Shown here piece after piece: positions 29,731-39,553 of a DNA stretch of 64,000 nucleotides. Source of the stretch: Pythium myriotylum (taxonomy: Eukaryota; Oomycota; Peronosporomycetes; Pythiales; Pythiaceae); contig JALJCQ010000004.1 of the NCBI GenBank assembly GCA_023091665.1, positions 620,001-684,000 on the forward strand, in the 5' to 3' direction. How positions within the stretch are numbered: position 1 is the first letter of the stretch; each line of letters begins with the position of its first letter. Position numbers and translations under genes: made by a program. Under the pieces are notes generated by a model. The model saw only the letters and a list, made by a program, of their open reading frames with translations, did no database searches and had not been told where the DNA came from.

Positions 29731-29747
29731 ATGTTCCACGTCTCGAT

Positions 29748-30638
29748 CTATTCTATCGCTGACGTCGACATCGGTGCTATTCTTACCGCTCGATTGGCGT
29801 TGACTTTTGTCAATGTACCATCCTCGCTCGGGCCCTGTTTTGATCTGGGACCGACCGATGGTGCTCGTGACGCTACATTGTGGAAGGATGATGGACCAAT
29901 TGCCATACCTGTTGTCCTACCACCAAGCTTGGAGTTGCGACTCGAGAAACGTGCCTTTATCGTCATCCACAGGCACAAAGCGATTGTAAATCGCATCCAG
30001 ACACCTTGTACATGCTCCCACGACAACCCTGTGAAGTGATTGAGCACCATGAACGGATACTCATGCGTGAGGAACAGCACATAATAAAACATTTCAAGCT
30101 TCTGAGTTTGCCACACAGTCTTGAACCCTTTCGCCATGGCCAAGAAGAAGAATCGAAAGCCTACGATGAAGATCAGAGACACGCCTTCGACAGCGTCGTC
30201 AAGATGCTCAACGACATCCATATTGATCTCTGGGGCCGAGATATCGATGACGTTGCACACGATCACAGCTATCCCAAATAGCACCAGGAGCTCGGCAATC
30301 CACAGCAATGGGACGAGTGCGCGGAGTTTCATCTTCTTATTGATATCGCGCGTGAGAATGCTGATTTGCAAGAGAAACGTGAGAACTGAACATGTCTCGG
30401 AAATATCGTTCAAGTCGCGCACAAGCTCGGCGTCTGGGAACCCGAAAGGGATGAGACTAGCAAAACTCAAAAAGGCGATTGAAAGCAACAAGCCGACCAA
30501 CGGCTCATGGTGACGTCGGTAAAATGTCGAGAACAAGTATTGGAAGAGCGAAAAGTTCATGATGAGAACCAGTGGTAAGCATATCGCAACATCCGTGAGC
30601 TCCATGATCTCGCGAGCTGAGAGGCCTGTCAGTTTCAT
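29748..30638 (-). CDS. Orphan 7-transmembrane protein
   Basis: Predicted 296 residues from the ATG at 30638 (302 from 30656). Seven hydrophobic segments are visible, roughly at residues 10-35, 45-65, 85-101, 108-130, 150-170, 185-207 and 215-235. A soluble ~60-residue Ser/Arg-rich C-terminal tail follows. The first loop has a short basic run (YRRHHE) and the loop before segment 4 has DINKKMK. I see no GPCR, ion-pump or carrier signature and none of the motifs of the neighbouring T family. Could be a receptor-like or TMEM-type protein; function unknown. It lies between T7 and T8. Confidence 0.7.
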   Translation of the reverse strand: MKLTGLSAREIMELTDVAICLPLVLIMNFSLFQYLFSTFYRRHHEPLVGLLLSIAFLSFASLIPFGFPDAELVRDLNDISETCSVLTFLLQISILTRDINKKMKLRALVPLLWIAELLVLFGIAVIVCNVIDISAPEINMDVVEHLDDAVEGVSLIFIVGFRFFFLAMAKGFKTVWQTQKLEMFYYVLFLTHEYPFMVLNHFTGLSWEHVQGVWMRFTIALCLWMTIKARFSSRNSKLGGRTTGMAIGPSSFHNVASRAPSVGPRSKQGPSEDGTLTKVNANRAVRIAPMSTSAIE

Positions 30639-30656
30639 GGTCGCCGAGCTAAGCAA

Positions 30657-31143
30657 GAAGTCTGACGTAAAGATCGCTTAGCGACCAACCAGCCACACCT
30701 CGTCCTCGCGCTATTTGAGTTTGTAAAGCGCCAACTTCCTGGGGAACATGGCAAGAGACGAAAGAGTCAATTCGCGCAATTGCGTCAGCTCGCCTAATCC
30801 TCTCAGAATCTGAGGCACCACAGCATATGCGAGGATAGGATCCAGGAGGCATTTATAGCTGGGATCCAGAAGGCATTTTTCCTGCGTGTGAGACTTGCGA
30901 ACTCAGGAAGCGTGGTAAGATATCGCGGTATTGATTGATAAGATGTTTCTGGAATCCTAATCAGTTTCCACGAAGTAGTACAAACCAATCGAAACGACTG
31001 ATTACGATTCTCAAAGAACCTTATCGCTATTTGGCCTATACGCACGCAACGAACACCACCTCGGACACAATTGCCCTAAAAATGCAGATCTACAGTAAGC
31101 TTGTAGGTGCGTCAACGAGGTGGGCTACCAACCTAACAGTTGG
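30657..31143. other. Spacer between the 7-TM gene and T8
   Basis: Upstream region of the 7-TM gene and 3' flank of T8. A short direct repeat, CCAGGAGGCATTTATAGCTG versus CCAGAAGGCATTTTTCCTG, is near 30841-30882. No gene recognised. Confidence 0.5.
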
Positions 31144-32823
31144 TCACGCAGTATCCCCAGAGACGGCTGCAGTTGTAATAAGCGTCGTGGAAGACCTCTT
31201 TGCTCGGAGGTAATCATGATACAAAACATTGCCTTGGACCATGATCAGCTCATCCGATTTTCTTCTTGAGAGCCTCACCAGAAGACGCAACGACCAGGAA
31301 AACGTTATCGCCATCCGCCCAAACAGCACAGGAATCACTCGAAGTTGGATCGTGTGGCCTCTGATGGCTGTGGAAAAGATCGCGCGGTCTTGAAGCTGCA
31401 AGTGATTCCAAAAGATCAGCTCGAGCGATACTGCAACGTGTGCAGTCACATAGAGGATGAGGACCAGGTGTGGCGCATGGCGACTGTAACCGAGACGGAG
31501 ACGCATTACCGGAGTGATAGTGTCAGATGTTAGGACCCAATGCACCCAGAGCCAGCTCGACAGCACTGCACAACAGCGCACGTCCCAGTACATGGCATCG
31601 CATATACACAGATGCGCGATAGACACTTGGACGGAAAAGAAGGCAAAGTCGAACGATGAACAGAGTAGAAATAGCAGCTTGCGTTGAGTGTGGACTGCGT
31701 ACGTTGCACAAAAAGCAATAGTTGATGAGATGGACACAATAGAGTTCCAGAATACTGATTTACTTCGTGGGCCAACTGAGAAGGTGAGCACCGTGGAGAT
31801 GATGCCGAGACAAAGCAGTGCCTGGAGAATTGCGCGCACTACCCGAGTGGCTGGACGGAAGCCTGGCGTGTATAATGAGCGAAAGAGTGTACTGGCGGGG
31901 TCGAATATATCTTCAGTTGGTGCAAAGATAAGCTGCGACATCGGCGCAGCAAGTCTTCGGTAACTGCTGCTTTGGCGAACAAGAATGTGACGGAACGAGG
32001 GTGTAGTCTTCATGGTCGCCATGTCAATCGTGCCGGATACGCACAATCGCACCGGGCAGTGGTACGTTATACACCGAACAACGGCAGACGATCGACCCCG
32101 ATTCGCGCTCAGCACGAGATACTTCCGCGCGGCGTTGCGCCAAAGCATGAGGACGACAGTGGAGAGCGAGTTGGTTATGCCGTCGACAACAGAGACGGTG
32201 CGAGTTCCGTACGAGAAAATGGGGGGATTCTTGCTGTCGTCCACGAATCCGAACAGCGAAAGGACCATGAAGATGAACAAGATCAATCCTGTGAGCAGAG
32301 AGGCCCGCATTGTCGTGGCAACAGCACGATAGCTAGCATCAATGAGAATCGTGATTTCAAAACCGAGGGCCACTGGGAGCAGTACGAGTGCTCGAGTGTC
32401 GCTGAAGTGGACGGCGACGAGCGCCATCGAAAACATGTTCATCACGCTCAGATACCAGAACTCGTACGTACGCATCACAACTTTGATCATGTCGAAGCGA
32501 AGCACCAGCAGGCCGGCAAAAATGCCAGGGTAATTGAGGAACAACGCTACGACTCCGCAGACGCGGGCCACGGGGGCCGGCGGGAACATGGATCCAACGC
32601 CAGCGAGTATTCCGAGCGAGTGCGACATTGCAATGAGCTTCTTGTAGCGGTAAAGAGCCCGATTGCATCGCGCGAGCCATTTCGCGTTGAGCCACGCGTT
32701 CTTGACCCCTCGACTGCAGTTGATTGTCGGCAGCTGCTCGGCGCAGGCCCGCAGCTCGTACACGAAGTCGGGCCCGTGCGGCGAAAGGCCTCCACCGTAG
32801 AGAGAAGGAAAGACGCTGGCCAT
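31144..32823 (-). CDS. Polytopic membrane protein, duplicated-half family member T8
   Basis: Predicted 559 residues from the ATG at 32823 (599 from 32943). The shorter form puts the YELRACAEQLP motif at residue ~23, as in paralogues. Further motifs: INCSRG; TYEFWYLS, SDTRAL, ILIDA; RNAARKY, VRCITYHCPVRLC; SFDFAFFS, WDVRCC, TSDTITP; RMAITFSWSLRLLVRLSRR and LIMVQGNVLY. Divergent from the first cryptochrome gene. Closes the family cluster. Function unknown. Confidence 0.83.
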   Translation of the reverse strand: MASVFPSLYGGGLSPHGPDFVYELRACAEQLPTINCSRGVKNAWLNAKWLARCNRALYRYKKLIAMSHSLGILAGVGSMFPPAPVARVCGVVALFLNYPGIFAGLLVLRFDMIKVVMRTYEFWYLSVMNMFSMALVAVHFSDTRALVLLPVALGFEITILIDASYRAVATTMRASLLTGLILFIFMVLSLFGFVDDSKNPPIFSYGTRTVSVVDGITNSLSTVVLMLWRNAARKYLVLSANRGRSSAVVRCITYHCPVRLCVSGTIDMATMKTTPSFRHILVRQSSSYRRLAAPMSQLIFAPTEDIFDPASTLFRSLYTPGFRPATRVVRAILQALLCLGIISTVLTFSVGPRSKSVFWNSIVSISSTIAFCATYAVHTQRKLLFLLCSSFDFAFFSVQVSIAHLCICDAMYWDVRCCAVLSSWLWVHWVLTSDTITPVMRLRLGYSRHAPHLVLILYVTAHVAVSLELIFWNHLQLQDRAIFSTAIRGHTIQLRVIPVLFGRMAITFSWSLRLLVRLSRRKSDELIMVQGNVLYHDYLRAKRSSTTLITTAAVSGDTA

Positions 32824-33562
32824 GGAGGGGAACCAAATGTGTACTGGGGTAGGCGTCCCCGAGCTCGAGGGCCTCAGGTCCTTTTTCCTCATCCGACTAA
32901 AAACAGAGTCGGCTATCTCCACCATCAAGACTCCGAGTTCCATCTTACGAACAGACCAACGAACTCAACAGAACGGATTCGGTGTACTCTCCTTCACTGC
33001 CAGCCATGATCTCCCATCGGTGTCTTCAAGAGGATTGCAATCCGTAAAACGTCTTGGTCTCCTCCATTACCAAAACACGTCGTCGCTCGGACGAGTCTCA
33101 CGTGGCTGGAGGGTCCTTTGGACTCCTGATTCATCTGTTTAACAACCTTTCGCAGTCGGATGGCGACTGCGAAGACGGGCACAGGCCCAGAAAGCACATC
33201 GCAGGCTTCCGACGTGGCCCATCATTGAGCGAGCCCCACTTCCATATTCAACCAATCAAACCACTCCATTCTCCTTTTCCACCAATCCAAACATTCTTTT
33301 GATCTCGTTTTGACCAATCAGAATGCCTACATACCCACTTCGAAGCCATTCCGACCGGCGACCAGCTGGTCAGCCACGACCATCCTATTGAACACGGATG
33401 AATTCCGACGCTCGCCTGAGGACGCCTGAACGTCGCGGGCCTGCCTCCTCTCCTCTCCTCTCCGTTGCGCTCGGCGTCGCGTGGGCCGGTCGAGTGCCCG
33501 TGGATCGACGGCCCTGATCGCCGCGTTGTCCCACGACTTTCGCCCTTGGGACACCGTTTCGG
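32824..33562. other. Shared upstream region of T8 and the first photolyase/cryptochrome gene
   Basis: Holds both promoters. A pyrimidine-rich element, CATTCTCCTTTTCCACC at about 33268-33284, resembles oomycete start regions and recurs as CATTTTCCACC upstream of the second cryptochrome gene. CCAATCCAAAC/CCAATCAAAC boxes occur at about 33251-33294. Confidence 0.45.
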
Positions 33563-35674
33563 ATGCTCGAGCCGATGGCCCGATTTTCGGATCTCTGGAC
33601 GGGCGGAGAGCTCGTCTTCCACTCGCTGCCCATGGCGCCCAACGTCGTCGAGAGGAGCTCGGACAAGTCGCGAGCCGCCAGCGGGGATGACGGCGACGAC
33701 GAGCTGCGAGGCCGGCTGACTATCGAGACCAGCGAGCTCTCGACGCACTCGAATGACTCGACGATGGACGTGCTCTGGCAAGACGAGCTGCTCAATGACG
33801 CCGAGTGGGACGTGCTCACGAGCGACGCCTCGGGCACTTCTGCGCTGCCGCACGCGACCGTCTCGATCGACTTTGGCGTGGCGAAAGCAAACCATCCGAC
33901 GTCGCCGCCTCCGCTTCTCACGCTCCGACGACGACGACGAGCGCTCGTGTGGTTTCGCAAAGACCTGCGACTCCACGACAACCTCGCTCTCCACGCGGCG
34001 CTGCAGGAGCCCGATATGGAGATTATCCCGATCTACATCATCCACAAGCCCGTCAAGAAGAAGTGTGGCGCGGTTCGCTTTCAGTTTCTATTAGAGTGCG
34101 TCGAAGATCTCAAAAAGTCTCTGCGAGCCAAAGGCTCGGACCTAATCGTGCTGAGAGGAGAAGCGATCGACGTGCTGCGGATAGTGCTGCCTGCGTGGGG
34201 AATCACGGATTTGTACTATGAGGAGTTTGTCATGCAGTACGCCACTGCGAGAGACAACGAAGTCAATCGAATTGCCAACTTAGTCAACGTTGACGTCCAC
34301 ACGTTCCACGGTCGTACACTGTTTGACATGAAGGCGATCCTCAAGAAGAACGACGGCCGCGTCTGCACCGACTTCTCCAGGTTCGTCAAGATTGTCCAAG
34401 AACTACCGCAACCACCTCTCCCTGTCCCAGCACCAACTAGTATTCCCGCGATGGAGGCGACAAAAAACCAGCTTTGCTGTACACTGGCATCGTTCTGCCT
34501 GCGGTATCCGACGCCCCTGACAGCTGACTCACTCACGGGAGTTAAGTCATCATCGGAGCCGTTCATGACGCCGTCGTTGGCGGATTTCGATCACTTGACG
34601 CCAGCGACCCATTCGTTCTTGTACGGAGGTGAGACGGAGGCCCTGCGATTACTAGACGAATACTGCGCGGACGAAGAGCGAGTTGGGCTGTTCGAGAAGC
34701 CTCGTACATCTCCTGCGTGCACAGACAAGCAGTCGACGACGACGCTAAGCGCACACTTGGCATTCGGATGTCTGAGTCTACGCGAGTTCTTCTACCGGAT
34801 CATGTTCATCCAGCTCAAATTCCCCGGCCGTCAAGGCCCGCCTCCAGTGACACTGGACGGTCAACTCATGTGGCGAGAGTTCTTTTACTGCTTCGGCGTC
34901 GGCGTCAAGAATTTCGACGCACAGAACGACAACCCCATGTGTATGCAAATCAACTGGAAACTCCAGGATCTACCAACCACCGAAAGCTCGCAGTGGAACG
35001 AGGCCACCAAGACGGCGATGGACCAACTCCAAGCATGGCGAGACGGACGGACAGGGTACCCATGGATTGACGCGGTCCAGCGACAGATCGAGCAGGACGG
35101 CTGGGCCCACCACGTCGCTCGCCACGCCGTGGCCTGTTTCCTCACACGAGGAGATCTCTACATCTCGTGGCTGCGCGGCGCGTACTTTTTCCAGGAGAAG
35201 CTCATTGATCTCGACTGGCCCATCAACATCGGCAACTGGCTCTGGGTGAGCTCGAGCTGCTTCTTCCACGACTACCACCAGATCCACTCGCCCTCGCTCT
35301 ACGTCCAAACCTGGGACCCGCAGGGCAATTTCATCCGCAAGTGGGTGCCGGCGCTCAAGAACATGCCTGCGAGGTACATCTTCGAGCCGTGGAAGGCTCC
35401 TCTCAGCGTGCAGCGCTCCGCCGGGTGCCTCATCGGCAAGGACTACCCGTTCCCGATCGTGGACCACCCGTCAGCCATGCGAAAGTGCGTCCAGTGGCTC
35501 GACGGCGTCCACGAGCGGGCCCACCAGCACGACGGCGTGCTCACGCCGTGCTGCGACCACGAGGGCAAGCCCCAGTGCCACCTCGTCCAGAAACAGCTCA
35601 CGCAGGCCCAGGAGCAGCAGCAGGAGCCGAGGCCAGGGCACCCGGCCCACCGGAAGAGGCCACGCACGAACTGA
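33563..35674 (+). CDS. Cryptochrome/(6-4)-photolyase-like flavoprotein 1
   Basis: Predicted 703 residues. The photolyase-homology region starts at about residue 130 (ALVWFRKDLRLHDNLALHAAL begins the Rossmann-like antenna domain) and the FAD domain follows. Visible FAD-domain signatures: GQLMWREFFY, GRTGYPWIDA, HHVARHAVACFLTRGDL and INIGNWLWVS. The two His of HHVARH correspond to the catalytic His pair of (6-4) photolyases, and Asn (not Asp or Cys) occupies the flavin-N5 position in WPINIGNW. It has a ~125-residue acidic N-terminal extension unlike plain photolyases, and a Gln-rich, basic C terminus (HRKRPRTN, possible nuclear signal). Alternative starts are 33575 and 33632. It could repair (6-4) photoproducts or act as a blue-light receptor; sequence alone does not decide. 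Confidence 0.92.
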   Translation: MLEPMARFSDLWTGGELVFHSLPMAPNVVERSSDKSRAASGDDGDDELRGRLTIETSELSTHSNDSTMDVLWQDELLNDAEWDVLTSDASGTSALPHATVSIDFGVAKANHPTSPPPLLTLRRRRRALVWFRKDLRLHDNLALHAALQEPDMEIIPIYIIHKPVKKKCGAVRFQFLLECVEDLKKSLRAKGSDLIVLRGEAIDVLRIVLPAWGITDLYYEEFVMQYATARDNEVNRIANLVNVDVHTFHGRTLFDMKAILKKNDGRVCTDFSRFVKIVQELPQPPLPVPAPTSIPAMEATKNQLCCTLASFCLRYPTPLTADSLTGVKSSSEPFMTPSLADFDHLTPATHSFLYGGETEALRLLDEYCADEERVGLFEKPRTSPACTDKQSTTTLSAHLAFGCLSLREFFYRIMFIQLKFPGRQGPPPVTLDGQLMWREFFYCFGVGVKNFDAQNDNPMCMQINWKLQDLPTTESSQWNEATKTAMDQLQAWRDGRTGYPWIDAVQRQIEQDGWAHHVARHAVACFLTRGDLYISWLRGAYFFQEKLIDLDWPINIGNWLWVSSSCFFHDYHQIHSPSLYVQTWDPQGNFIRKWVPALKNMPARYIFEPWKAPLSVQRSAGCLIGKDYPFPIVDHPSAMRKCVQWLDGVHERAHQHDGVLTPCCDHEGKPQCHLVQKQLTQAQEQQQEPRPGHPAHRKRPRTN

Positions 35675-36040
35675 GCAGAGCTGTCGACTATCTTAACTTA
35701 TTATGAAAAATGGCTCGCCCAACCTAGAAACCTTTTTGCCAACCTGAATTCGTGTCTTTGCGCCTGTTCCGCCCGATCTCTTCGGCCTTCTCCCGTCGTC
35801 GTGCCGCGACATCCAGTCCTCTTCCCCACCACCGCCTGCACATCCTCGTCTTCCTCCCGTCGCGTCCCATGGGCGTTCGCGACTTCGTTCGTGTTCCTCG
35901 GTCTGTTCCAGTTCCGCATCCCGGGTACTTTCAATTCAGATTCCCCATTTTCCACCAATCCCATCCTTTCTAGATTCCCGCCCGACATCCTCGACCCCTC
36001 TTTCCTGTTCCGCCTGTATCATCGAACAGGTCCGAACCCA

Positions 36041-37888
36041 ATGGAAGACCCGGACGAAGACGCGCTGCTCGGGCTCGCCACGCACTTGCTGGCCGACGAG
36101 CCCGCGCTGCCGCTCGCCACGCTCGCCGGCGACGCCGAGGAAGAGGCCGCCGAGCAGCTCGCGCCGCCGCCGCCGCCGCGCGCCATGCGCGTGCTCGTGT
36201 GGTTCCGCCGCGACCTGCGCATCCACGACAACCTCGCGCTCCACGCCGCGCTGCGCCGCGCGCTGCCGGCGCACGCGACCATCGTGCCGCTCTACGTCAT
36301 CCACCGGCCCAAGATCATGCTCTGCGGCGTCAACCGCTTCCAGTTCCTCGTCGAGAGCGTCTCGAGCCTCGCCGAGGCCATCGCCGCGAGAGGCTCGCGA
36401 CTGCTCGTCGCGAGAGGCGACAGCGTCGACGTGCTCAAGCGACTGCTACCCGCGTGGGACATCACGCACCTCTGCTTCGACGGCGTGACCGAACCCTTCG
36501 CGATCGCGAGAGACCAGCGCGTGCGCGAGCTCTGCGCCGCGCTCAACGTCCATGTCCAAGTCACGAAAGGCTCGACGCTCTACGATCTCGACGCTGTGAT
36601 CGCGCAGCACCACGGCAAGGCGCCGAAAACGTACACGTCGTTCCTGCGCACGATCGCGACGTTCCCCGTGCCACCGCCGCCGCTCGACGCGCCCGAGAAG
36701 CTGCCCAAGCCCGAGTTTTTGCCCAGCGAGCTCTATCAGCAGGTCGTGGACCACTGGAGCGCGATCGCACAGGACGACGAGGATGTTCGGAGACAGATTG
36801 AGATCATCGCTGGGCCCGAGCAGTCGTTCACGATCCCGGACGTGGCCGAGTTCGGGTACACGCCGCCGGCGCGCCACTCGTTCATCTACGGCGGCGAGCG
36901 CATCGCCACGACCATCTTGGACGAGTATTGCAAGAACGAAGGCCGCGTGGTCAAGTTCGAAAAGCCCAAGACCTCGCCCGCCGAGACAGCGCCGTCGGCG
37001 TCCACGACCTCGCTCAGCCCCTACTTGTACTTTGGGTGCTTGTCACCGCGACTGTTCTTCCACCGCGTGCGCGACATCCAGGCGCGCCACCAGAAGGCGT
37101 CGTCGGCGCCACCCGTGAGTCTGGACGGCCAACTACTCTGGCGCGAGTTCTTCCACTGCAATGGCCACGCAAACCCGTTCTTTGACAAGATGGAGGAGAA
37201 CCCACAATGCCTCCAGATCGACTGGCGCTGGCACACGATCCCAGAGCGAGAGGAAGACATGACCGAAGACGACAAGCTCGCTCGTTCGCAGTTTGAGGCC
37301 TGGAAAGAAGGACAGACCGGGTATCCGTGGATCGACGCCATCATGATCCAGCTCCGTGAGGAAGGATGGATGCACCATCTCGCGCGACATTCCGTGGCAT
37401 GTTTCCTTACGAGAGGGGATCTCTACATTTCGTGGGTACGAGGCCTTGAAGTCTTCCAGGAACGCCTGATCGACCATGACTGGTGTATCAACGGCGGTAA
37501 CTGGCTCTGGCTCAGCGCGAGCGCTTTCTTCTCGGCTTACTTCCGTGTCTACTCGCCCTCGACCTTCGGTAAGAAATGGGATCCAGAGGGCAAGTTTATT
37601 CGAAAGTACATCCCAGTGCTCAAGGACATGCCGGTCAAGTACATCTACGAGCCGTGGAAGTCGCCCATGACAGTGCAGCGTGCTGCTGGCTGCCTGATCG
37701 GCAAGGACTACCCGTTCCCGATCGTCGACCACAAGATCGCGTTAAAGAAGTGCATGGCAGGAATGAAGGCAAGCTACGCGCAGCGCAAGTACGGCGTATC
37801 ACCACTCGAAAGCCCGTGTCGGTCTCCGAGCCATAAGCGGCCCCGCGCTGAGTCGACGTCCTCCGAGGACGACGCTGCAATCTATTAA
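36041..37888 (+). CDS. Cryptochrome/(6-4)-photolyase-like flavoprotein 2
   Basis: Predicted 615 residues from the ATG at 36041. The frame is open to 35801, but that part reads like 5' leader (CATTTTCCACC at ~35946). Compact N terminus, then VLVWFRRDLRIHDNL at about residue 50. FAD domain: GQLLWREFFHCNGHANPFFDKME, which closely resembles (6-4) photolyases, then GQTGYPWIDAIM, HHLARHSVACFLTRGDL and INGGNWLWLSASAF. Both (6-4) catalytic His and the flavin Asn are present. Basic tail HKRPRAE followed by an acidic end. Lies 366 bp downstream of the first gene in the same orientation; the two are diverged tandem paralogues. Likely a DNA photolyase of the (6-4)/animal-cryptochrome class. Confidence 0.93.
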   Translation: MEDPDEDALLGLATHLLADEPALPLATLAGDAEEEAAEQLAPPPPPRAMRVLVWFRRDLRIHDNLALHAALRRALPAHATIVPLYVIHRPKIMLCGVNRFQFLVESVSSLAEAIAARGSRLLVARGDSVDVLKRLLPAWDITHLCFDGVTEPFAIARDQRVRELCAALNVHVQVTKGSTLYDLDAVIAQHHGKAPKTYTSFLRTIATFPVPPPPLDAPEKLPKPEFLPSELYQQVVDHWSAIAQDDEDVRRQIEIIAGPEQSFTIPDVAEFGYTPPARHSFIYGGERIATTILDEYCKNEGRVVKFEKPKTSPAETAPSASTTSLSPYLYFGCLSPRLFFHRVRDIQARHQKASSAPPVSLDGQLLWREFFHCNGHANPFFDKMEENPQCLQIDWRWHTIPEREEDMTEDDKLARSQFEAWKEGQTGYPWIDAIMIQLREEGWMHHLARHSVACFLTRGDLYISWVRGLEVFQERLIDHDWCINGGNWLWLSASAFFSAYFRVYSPSTFGKKWDPEGKFIRKYIPVLKDMPVKYIYEPWKSPMTVQRAAGCLIGKDYPFPIVDHKIALKKCMAGMKASYAQRKYGVSPLESPCRSPSHKRPRAESTSSEDDAAIY

Positions 37889-38066
37889 CCCATCGCGATA
37901 TACAATATACACGGACGCGAAGCAAGCGAATGGGCGAGCAATCAATCGTTTGTCTGATGGCTTCTCGTCGCGTGATGGAGAACACAGGGAGGATGGAGAT
38001 GGAGGCGTAGCGACGATCCAAACTGGCCTTGAGGCCAGAGCACAGTCACCAACCAGAGGCGTAGCG

Positions 38067-39353
38067 ATGAGGCGCGTGGTCGCACTTGTCGCAGGCATCG
38101 CGCAAGTAATCGCTCAGCAGGTGCCACCTCAGCCAGCAGCTCTTCCATTCCGGCCACAACTGACCACAGACGCCCAAATTCGGCTGGTCTGGCTTGCGAA
38201 TGTCCTGCGGGAGCTGGATCGTGATGGATCTCTGCAAAGAATCATCCGAGACGAGGCTCGCAGTAGTGACGTGTCCATTAGTGAGTCGCTGCTTGCGCGG
38301 ATTGTCTTGGGATTACTGCACGCACCGCAAGAAAGTTCAGTGAGTCAGGATTCAGCGACATCGAAGCCGCTAGAGGCTGCGCACGGTCGAGACGAGGGGT
38401 ACGGATATGGCAGACAGTACAAGAATTACGACGATGACGATTCAAGCGACGATTCGAGTGACGATGATTCGAGTGACGACGACTCGAGCGACGACGACTC
38501 AAGTGACGACTACAAACACCGACACAAGCGCCACAAGAAGCATAAGAAGTGCAAACACAAGAAACACAAGAAGAAGAAGAAAGACACGAAGGAGGAATCG
38601 AATGTTTTCTCTAAGATTCGTGGCGTGATCATCGGTTCGACCTTCACGAATGTCGATATCACGGGCGGTAATGCGTCAGCACCCGAGACACCCACGTCTG
38701 CGCCTCCAATGGGCAATGTGCCTGGCGGTCTTGGCCTCGGATTGAACGCTCCAGTCGTCCCTGGTGGAATTGGCCCTGGGGCTCTCGGCTCGGGAGTGTT
38801 ACCTGGGCTTGGTGGTGGCGTTTTGCCAGGTCTTGGAACACGAGTTGGACCCGGTGTCGGTGCGGGGCCTACCATTGGTGCGGGTATCGGAGCGGGTGCT
38901 GGAGCTGCCGCCAGCGGCCCTGGATCGGTCCCGGGGACTGCAGCACCAACTGCACTAGGAGCACAGCCCCCAGTCTCGACTTCTCCGACAGGAGTGGTGA
39001 CGCCAAGCGTAGTGGCTGCGACGCCAGTTGCAGCGAGCGCCACACCTGTAGCCACTGAGACGCCCGCGACAGAAGCACCAGCCACGGAAGCACCGGCCAC
39101 AGAGGCACCGACTGCGTCGGTAGAGACCCCAACAGAAGCACCTGCTCCCCCGGAGACTCCTACAGAAGCACCGACAGAAACCCCCTCTGAGACGCCAGCT
39201 TCAAGTTCTGATGCAGCCACGCCAAACGCATCAGAACTTTCAACGGACAAGTCGAGGCGAATCTCGACAAAGAAGACGTCGGAGACATCGCGTGATTCCG
39301 TTTGTGTTCTCCTCGCGCTGGTGATTCTTGCGTCGCACATCATATTATTTTGA
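38067..39353 (+). CDS. Secreted mucin-like protein with segregated charge blocks and probable GPI anchor
   Basis: Predicted 428 residues from the ATG at 38067, chosen because it begins a signal peptide (MRRVVALVAGIAQVIAQ). In order: a ~70-residue folded-looking region; an Asp/Ser repeat block (DDDSSDDDS type); immediately a Lys/His block (KRHKKHKKCKHKKHKKKKK); a Gly/Pro-rich low-complexity part; Thr/Glu/Pro/Ala repeats (ATEAPATEAP type) suited to O-glycosylation; and a hydrophobic C terminus (VCVLLALVILASHIILF) after a small-residue stretch, typical of GPI anchoring. I recognise no enzyme domain. Probable cell-surface/wall protein. Convergent with the EF-hand gene. Confidence 0.82.
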   Translation: MRRVVALVAGIAQVIAQQVPPQPAALPFRPQLTTDAQIRLVWLANVLRELDRDGSLQRIIRDEARSSDVSISESLLARIVLGLLHAPQESSVSQDSATSKPLEAAHGRDEGYGYGRQYKNYDDDDSSDDSSDDDSSDDDSSDDDSSDDYKHRHKRHKKHKKCKHKKHKKKKKDTKEESNVFSKIRGVIIGSTFTNVDITGGNASAPETPTSAPPMGNVPGGLGLGLNAPVVPGGIGPGALGSGVLPGLGGGVLPGLGTRVGPGVGAGPTIGAGIGAGAGAAASGPGSVPGTAAPTALGAQPPVSTSPTGVVTPSVVAATPVAASATPVATETPATEAPATEAPATEAPTASVETPTEAPAPPETPTEAPTETPSETPASSSDAATPNASELSTDKSRRISTKKTSETSRDSVCVLLALVILASHIILF

Positions 39354-39553
39354 GTTAACAAGGACACTTCTATCTTGTGAATTGATATTACCTCGAGTTG
39401 ACTCACTCGCTGAGATCTCAGATCTCAGCAATTCGTTTTCACACTGCAAGGATGAAATTAACCCTTGCGGTGTGAAAGCGATTCTTTCTATGGAATTGAT
39501 AAAAAGATACTGAACGATAGCGCATTTTTATTAGTAAAAAAAAACTGGGTGAA

